A stretch of 64,000 nt of DNA from positions 1 to 64,000 of the forward strand of contig NZ_AUXY01000111.1 in the NCBI RefSeq assembly GCF_001625695.1, in the 5' to 3' direction. The notes beneath the pieces were generated by a model that did not search any database, was not told where the DNA came from, and was given only the letters and a program-made list of their open reading frames with translations. The stretch comes from Pseudoalteromonas luteoviolacea H33-S (GTDB lineage: Bacteria; Pseudomonadota; Gammaproteobacteria; Enterobacterales; Alteromonadaceae). Position numbers and translations under genes: made by a program. Every line of letters starts with the position of its first letter. The stretch's first letter is position 1. Shown one piece after another: positions 53,819 through 62,800 of this stretch.

Positions 53819-56800
53819 ATGAGCGAGCAAAAGCGCAGAAGAAGACGCGAGCGCGGTGGCGCATTAACTGAAGAACAGCAATTAAAACTCAAAGCCAAAT
53901 TGGCCGACAGTCAATCTAGAGCCAAGCAAAATCAGTTAACGGTGCGCGAAGATAGAAGCGCTAAAGTGCCATTGACACCGGCTCAGCAACGACTTTGGAC
54001 TGCGTGGCAGTTAGACCCAGCAGACAGTGTCTACAACTTAGCGGGCACCTTGTCTTTTCAAGGGCAGTTAAACAAAGCCTGGGTACAAGCAAGCTTTTCG
54101 CACTTGGTGGCAAAACACGGCATTTTAAATAGTCGTTTCAGTGAGGAAGCGGGCAACACGGTTCAGCAGTTGCAAGCAGATCATGCCTTTACTTTTATTG
54201 ATGTGCCCAGCCAAGATGATACCGTGCAGCAGGCATTTGAGATTGCCGACCAGCCTTTTGATTTAACCGCAGAGCCTCTGCTACGTGTGGCACTGCTTGA
54301 ATCTTCGGGTGAGTGCACTTTGCTGGTTGTGATGCACCACATTGTGACTGATGGTACGTCGATGCAGCAGCTATTTAATGAATTTATTCAAGCGTATGCG
54401 CTGTTGCAGAGTCAGCAGAGTTTACCAGAGCTGACGCCGCAAGCCGATTATTTAGATTATGCTTTGTGGCTTGCACAGCAAGATCACACTGCATTATTAG
54501 ACAAGCAATTAACAGACTGGCAAGCGGCGCTTGGCGACGATTTTGAACCCCTGCGGCTACCTGCAAACAGCTTGGCAAGGCAAGGCGGCAACTACCCCAT
54601 CACGACCCAATCGATGACGCTGCCCAGCAATTTATGGCAGCAAGTGCAGGCACTGACCAAGCAGCACCAAGTGACGCCGTATTTGGTGCTGCTCAGTGCG
54701 TTTCAATATTTATTGCATCGCTATAGCGACCAACATGATGTCAAAGTGGGCGTGCCCATTGCCAACCGCCACCATGCGCAAACACATGGTTTAATTGGCT
54801 TTTTCATTAATACCCAAGTGGTACGCTTGGAAGTGGCACCACAAGATAGCTTTTCAGCGTTACTGGATAAAGCCAAGTCGTTTTCGCAGTTTGCGCAAGC
54901 CAATCAAGATTTGCCTTTTGAGCACCTGCTTGATGCCATTAAACCGCCACGCAGCACCGGGAGTCACCCGCTGTTTCAGGTGATGTTTAATTATCTAAAG
55001 CGTGACAAAGGTGCGATGGACTCACTGCAAGGGGTAAGGCTCAAAGATACCCAGGCGCTGCGCTTTTCAATGCCTTTTGACTTGCAATTGGATGTGATTG
55101 AAGAAGTCAGCGGTGATACCACGCTACACCTTTATTATGCCAACACCTTATACAGCGAAGCATTTGCCAAACATTGCTTGGATGAACTGACTGCGTTGCT
55201 CAGTGCGGTCTCTTCACACCCAGCCTCGCCACTACAATATCTAGACTGGTATCCAGCGCACAGACAGCAGAGCTTAGAGTCGTTTTCAAATGGCGAGTCA
55301 GCATTTGAATGGCAAGACTCTATTGCCGACATCATCAGTGCGCAAGCCCAAAAAACACCTGAGCAAAGTGCATTGATCTTTGCTGGTGAGCACATGAGTT
55401 ATGCACAGTTTGAACAGCGCACCAATCAATTGGCACACTGGTTGATTGCCCAAGGCATAGGCGCGGAAGATCAAATTGGCGTGTATTTTGACCGCAGTTT
55501 CGAAATGGTGATTGCGCTTATCGGGGTGATGAAAAGTGGCGCGGCCTACGTCCCATTGGACCCCAACTTACCTGCTGATCGCGTTGAATACATTGCGCAA
55601 AATAGCACCTTTAAATTGGTGCTGGGAAATCGCGACAATCAGCAATTTAATGTACCGTATTTTACTTGGTCAGCGTTGTCAGAGCACTTAGCGGCGCACC
55701 GTGGTGACTATCCAAACGTCACTATTTTACCGCAGCAAGCGGCTTATGTGATTTATACTTCAGGCTCAACGGGCAAACCAAAAGGCGTGGTGAATCACCA
55801 CCATGCTTTGTACAACCGGATCAGCTGGCAGGACCAAGCCTATCCGATTGGCAGTCAAGATCGCGTGTTACAAAAAACGCCATATGGGTTTGATGTTTCT
55901 GTGTGGGAGTTCTTCTGGCCGTTGATGCGCGGCGCAACCTTAGTGGTGGCTGAGCCGGAAATTCACAAAGAGCCCCGTGAGCTTGCCGAGCTTATTCAAG
56001 CCAAGCAGGTGACCTTATTGCACTTTGTGCCTTCGATGTTACAGGCCTTTATCAGCGAGCCACTGGCACAAAAATGTACCAGCATTAAGCATATTATTTG
56101 TAGCGGTGAGGCGCTGCCTGCGGCTTTGCAAGCCGATACGCTTAAGCTGTTACCGCAATTGGAAATCCACAACTTGTATGGTCCAACGGAAGCGGCCATT
56201 GATGTCAGCTATTACGAATGTGATGGCCGCGCAGACAAAGCGGTACCAATCGGTAAACCGATCGCCGGATGTGAGCTGTGGGTGTTGGATCAGCAACTGA
56301 ACCTCAGTCCAATTGGCGCTGTGGGTGAGCTTTACATTGGCGGTGTTGGTCTTGCACGTGGTTATGCAAATCGCCCTGATCTCAGTGCGGAGCGCTTTGT
56401 TGCCAACCCGTTTGCCCATGACGGTAGCCGTTTATATCGCAGCGGTGACTTGGTGCGTTGGAATGAGCTGGGTGAACTTGAATATCTGGGTCGAACCGAT
56501 CATCAGGTGAAGATCCGTGGCTTGCGTATTGAGCTGGGTGAAATAGAGACGCAATTGTTTGCCCAAGATGGCGTAAAAGAAGCCGTGGTGGTGGCAGTCA
56601 GTGGCCCCAATGGCGGCGCGAGATTGGCAGCCTATGTCAGTGGGTCGTCTTTAGATGAAAGCCGTTTACAGCAGGGTTTGAGTGATGCTTTGCCAGATTA
56701 TATGGTGCCTAGCAGTATCATGGTACTGGATGCATTGCCGCTGAGCAGCAATGGTAAAGTGGACCGCAAAGCATTGCCTGAGCCTAAGTTGCAAACTCAG

Positions 56801-59800
56801 CGTGCTTATCAAGCACCGCAAGGGGAGCGAGAAACATTACTGTGTCAGACCTGGCAGCAGGTACTAGGGCAAAGCCCAATTGGTCGTGATGACAACTTTT
56901 TTGCCTTGGGGGGAGACTCGATCCTGAGCTTGCAAATTGTGTCAGCGATGCGCCAGCATGGTTTTGCACTGAGCGCCAAGCAAGTATTTGAAGCACCGAC
57001 CATTGCCCAGTTAGCCAAAGCGCTGAGTGAGTTAAGCGAGGCAGATAAAATCCCGCAAGTGGTGAGCGGCGACGCGCCATTACTGCCGATTCAACACACG
57101 TTTTTTGCCAGACAGCCCAGTCAAATTGATCATTGGAACCAAGCTATTCGCTTGACGCCACCTGCGCCCATTGGCTTGGCACAGTTGAACGACAGTGTAC
57201 AAATGCTGATCAAGCATCACGACAGCCTGCGTTTGCAATTTCAACATCAAGGGTCATGGCAACAAACGTATCGTGATTACGATGAGGCGAATTATCGCGA
57301 AGTGGTTTGGTATCAGCAGACCACAGACAGCGAATTTGATACGTATTTGCTCAATGCCGCTGAGCAGGCACAAGCCAGTTTAAGCATTCAGCGCGCTGAC
57401 TCGCTGCGGGCTTTATATGTCCACAGTGAAAGCCGACAAGCCTTGATCTTAATTGCCCATCACTTGGTGATTGATGGTGTCTCTTGGCGTATTTTAGTGG
57501 ATGACTTATTGCAAGGCATTGAACTGGCTACTGCGGGCAAGGCAATTGCACTACCCCCAAAAAGCCACAGCTATCAATATTGGGCGCAGCAGTTGCAAGC
57601 CTACCCGAGTGCTCACGCCAATGAGTTTGCCCTGTGGCAAAACCAGCAGTGTGATGCCCTTGAATTACCTAACTATGTGGCAGAGGGCGATGCGACCATC
57701 GCCAGCGCAGAAACTTTGCAAGTTAAGTTGAGCGAGTCACATACTCAGGCCTTGTTATCACAGGCATCACGCCCATATCGTACACATATTGATGAACTGC
57801 TGTTGGCTGCTTTGAGTGTGGCATTGAAGCTGTGGACAGGCAGCACCGACGCACAGGTATTCTTAGAAGGGCATGGCCGTGAACCGTGGCAGTCGCAATT
57901 GGATCTAAGCCGCACAGTGGGTTGGTTCACGTCACTGTATCCGGTGAAGTTAAGTTATGGTGATGATTTGGCACAGACCATTATCAGCACCAAAGAGCGT
58001 TTACGTGCACTCCCCAATAAAGGCATCGGGTATGGCGCATTTAAATATTATGGCAGCGAAGCACAGCAGCAGGCGCTGCGTACAGAGCGTAAGCCGCAAA
58101 TTGAATTTAATTATCTAGGTCAGCTAGATGCCAACAACAATGCGCAGTTAGCCGATTGGCAGATGAATACAGACGGCGTCGGTAGCAGCATTGCTGCACA
58201 AAACCCGCTCAGCGCCGACATTGCAATTAATGGCGCTATCCAAAACAGCCAGTTACAGTTGGCCATCAGCTACAGTGGTGCACGGTTATTATCATCGGAC
58301 ATGGCTGAATTTGCGCAGTACTTTGAGCAGGCACTCAGTGAAGTCATTGATCATTGCCTTGAGGCTGAAGTGAGATTGACACCTGCGGATGTGCCATTGC
58401 TGAGTCTATCTCAAGATGAGCTAGATGCACTGCCGATTGCCCCGTCGTCGGTGTCGAGCATTTATCCGTTGTCTGCGATGCAGCAAGGCATGATGTTCCA
58501 CTCCATGATTGAGCAAAGTGCTGCGTATCTGAATCAATTAAGACTGGATATCAGCGGCTTGGATGTAACGCGTTTTAAGGCAGCATGGCAGCAAGTGGTG
58601 GCGCGACATGATGCCTTGCGCACAGGCTTTATCTCTGGGACGCAACAGCCTTTACAGTATGTCATCCATGACGATCAAATCGTATTTGATGAATTGGATT
58701 GGCAAGCTGAGCCTGAAAAATCAACCGATAAACTGGCCCGCACAATTTTAGATACAGGTTTTGCGGTGACCGAAGAAGTCGGCTTAATGTCGTTCACTTT
58801 GGTGCAGCAATCGGCGCAACAGCATCACTTCATTTGGACTTACCATCACATGTTGCTGGATGGCTGGAGCAGCACGGCGGTGCTGGCTGAAGTCATGATG
58901 GCGTATCAAGGTCAAGCATTACCTCAGCCCGGTGGTCAGTATCAAGACTACTTAGCATATCTTGCCAAACAAGATGAGGCGGCGGGCGATACGTATTGGC
59001 AAAGCCGACTTGTACAGTTAGACGACGCCTCTTATCTGACGGAGCTGCAAAACCGTGATGCCTTGGACAGCCAGTTAGGTTATGCGCAGCACACTTTGCA
59101 GCTTGATGAGTCACAAGCGGCGCAGTTACAAGCCTTTGCGCAGCAGCAAGAGATCACGGTTAATACCGTATTGCAAGGTGCGTGGTCATTGCTATTGAGC
59201 CGCATGTTAAATAAATCGGCGGTGTGCTTTGGTGCAACAACCTCAGGTCGACCTGCCGATTTAGTCGGTAGCGACAGCACTGTCGGCTTGTTTATTAATA
59301 CATTGCCGGTGATAAGCACCCTCGACAATGAGCAAATTGTGGGGCAGTGGCTCAAAGCCTGCCAGCAAAACAGTATGCAAAGCCGTGAATTTGAGCACAC
59401 GCCTTTGTATCAAATTCAAAAATTGGCGGATGGACAGGTGAGCTTTGATCAGCAAGGTCTGTTTGACAGCTTACTCATTTTTGAAAACTATCCAATTTCA
59501 GAGACATTAGATGCCAATGAGCTGGGTGGGGCAAAGTTTTCTCTGGTTGAAAACCGAGAAGAAACCAACTATCCACTGACGGTATTTGTCGAAACCGCGC
59601 AAGGGCTGACCATTAACTTTGCATACCAAGGTTGGCGTTTGAGCACTGAATTTGTGGCGCATCTCGCAAATAACTTGGCGCGTCTACTTGAGGTGCTGCA
59701 AACACAAGTTGAACAGCCTCTTGGGCACATTCAATTGCTCGATGACGCAACGCAAGCTGAGGTGAAGCAGCTCGGTATTGGTAAATCACAAACCCTGCCG

Positions 59801-62800
59801 AGCAGCGATGCGTTGGCAATGTTTGAAGCACAGGCAAAGCAAACTCCTCAGGCTATTGCGGTGCAAAACGAGCAAGGTGAGCAGCTCAGTTATGGCGCAT
59901 TGAATGGTCGTGCAAATCAATTGGCGCAGGCGCTGCTTGCAGCTGGGCTTACCACAGAGATGCCAGTGGCAATCAGCATGACCCGCGGTATTGAGATGAT
60001 TGTCGCGATACTGGCGGTGAGCAAAGCGGGTGGCGTGTATGTGCCGATCGCGGTAGAGCTACCAGAAGAGCGCCGCGATTATATTTGTCAGCACAGCGGT
60101 GCAAAGTTTGCACTTACTAACTCAAAGGTGTCCTTTACTGAAGATGTGACCTGTTTAAACGTCACAGATCTGCTACTGACATCATGTGACGAGGGCAACC
60201 TCGATGTGCAGCGCCATCACCACCAACTGGTATATACCCTTTATACTTCAGGCTCCACAGGTTTACCAAAAGGTGTGGCGATCAGTCACGGCAACTTAGT
60301 TAATTTCTTGCTAGGTATGCAGCAGCAACTGGGTTTGGAGAGTGCGCTTAATGCATTGGCATTAACCTCGTTGTCATTCGATATCTCTGGGTTGGAAATT
60401 TATCTACCGCTGATAAGTGGTGGTACGGTTACCGTGGCACAAAATGCCTCGACGCTAAGCGCTGCGTTACTGGCCGAGCAAGACTTAATACAAGCTACCC
60501 CAGCAGGTTGGCGCAGCTTGCTAGAGCTTGATTTATTAACACAAGTGCAGGGCAAGCGAGCCCTGTGTGGCGGTGAAGCCCTACCTGCTGAGTTGGTGGC
60601 GGATCTGGCACAAAGTGGCGTTCAACTTTGGAATATGTATGGCCCAACCGAAACCACCATTTGGTCAAGTTGCTATCAGGTGACACAGGCGCCAGTGCAT
60701 TTAGGTGATGCCACCTTAAATACTCAACTGTATGTGTTGGATAACCAATTAAACCTGTGTCCACAGCAGGTGGCTGGTGAGCTGTATATTGCTGGCCTTG
60801 GCCTTGCCCGTGGCTATCTATCTCGCCCTGACCTCAGTGCTGAGCGCTTTGTGGCAAACCCGTTTGCTGATGATGGTAGCCGTTTATATCGCACTGGCGA
60901 TTTGGTGCGCTGGAACCAAGCTGGTCAGCTTGAATACTTAGGCCGTACGGATCATCAAGTGAAGATCCGCGGTTACCGTATTGAACTGGGTGACATCGAG
61001 GCGCAGCTGTATCGCTGTGATGGAGTCAGTGAAGCGGTGGTCGTTGACGACAACAGCACGGGCACAACACAGCTGGTGGGCTATGTGTCTGGTAAAGCAC
61101 TCGATAGCGAAATGATTAAAACCACCATCGCCCAGTGGCTACCTGATTACATGGTGCCTGCACTGGTGATGACGTTGGATGAAATGCCGCATAACAGCAA
61201 TGGCAAAATCGATAGAAAAGCATTGCCAGCACCACAGTGGCAAGAAACACAGGCGTACGTTGCCCCGCAGACAGAGACTGAGTCACGCTTAGCCACTATT
61301 TGGCAATCTGTATTAGGCGCAGAGCAAGTGGGCCGAGAGGATAACTTCTTTGCCCTAGGTGGAGACTCTATTAAAGCACTGAGTGTGGCGAGCCAAGGTA
61401 AGCAATCAGGGCTTAATTTTGAACTCCCTCAGCTACTGAGTACGGGCAGTCTTGCCCAATTAGCGGCGCTGATTGATGGCAATGAAGCCAGTGCCAAGCC
61501 GGTGCTACAGCGTCAGGCACAGAGGTACGCTGGACTGTCGTTTGCCGAGCTGCGTCAGTGGTTTTTATGGAAGCTATCACCACAGAGCAGTGCGTATCAC
61601 ATTAAAGGCGGCTTGATGCTGCAAGGGACGCTCAATACAGAGGCACTGCAAAGTGCGTTGGACTTTGTCAGCAATCGTCATGATGCACTGCGTACTGTGT
61701 ACGTTGAAGATCAAGACGCGCAGGTATCGCAATATATCGCACCGATTGGCCAATGTGCCTATCATGAGTTTGATGCCTCCAATGGCGCGGACAGTACTGC
61801 TTGGCGTGCGGACTTTGTGGCACAGCCATTTGTATTGACCCAAGGCAACCTGTTCAGAGTTGGTCTGATAAAACACAGTGATACACAGCACGAACTGGTG
61901 GTTGTGATGCACCACATTATTTCCGACGCGTGGTCATTACAGATCATTATTGACGATTTTGCTAAGGCATATCGCGATGCGCTCTCGGATAAGGTGCTAC
62001 CTACCGACACCGCAAGCGTGCGCTATAGCGATTACGCACAGTGGCAACGGGCTTGGTTAAACGACGAGGTGAAAGCTGAGCAGCTCAGTTATTGGCATAG
62101 TGCCATTGGTGATGACTTATCTGCGCTGCGTCTGCCAAGCGATATAGCGACGCAGCAAAGTAGCTATCAAGCAGTGACAGAGCAAATTCAGCTAGATGAT
62201 GCACTAAAAACAGCCTTGGCTGACTATGCTAGAGTCAACAACACCAGTTTGTTTAATGTCTTGATGACCGCACTGAAAGTGTTGCTCCATCGCTATAGCG
62301 GGCAATCAACCATTCGTGTGGGTATGCCGATTGCCAATCGCCATAATGCGGGCACTGAATCCCTGGTTGGCTTCTTTGTGAATACCCAAGTGATCACCAC
62401 GCATCTCTCAGGGGAGGTGTTATTGAGTGATGCGCTTGAGCAGGTGAAAACACACTTATTGGGCGCACAAGCGCATCAAGATCTCCCATTTGAGCAACTA
62501 TTAGATAGCCTTGATTTAGACCGTGACCTTGAACAGCCGTTGTTCCAAGTGATGATCAACCATCAACGCGTCGATGGGGAAGCGCTGCTTGCACTGCCTC
62601 AGTTAGAGGCGAACCCCGTATCTATTGCTGCCAGCGAAGCCCAGTTTGAATTGGTACTGAACTGTTATGAAAACAGCGAAGGGCTCACCAATATTGAGTT
62701 TGAATTTGCTAAAGAGCGCTTCAGTCCGGTGCGCCGAGCAGAGCTTGCCCAAGCACTGAATGCGGTATTGACTGCGTTAGTTGATACGCAATCACAGCGC

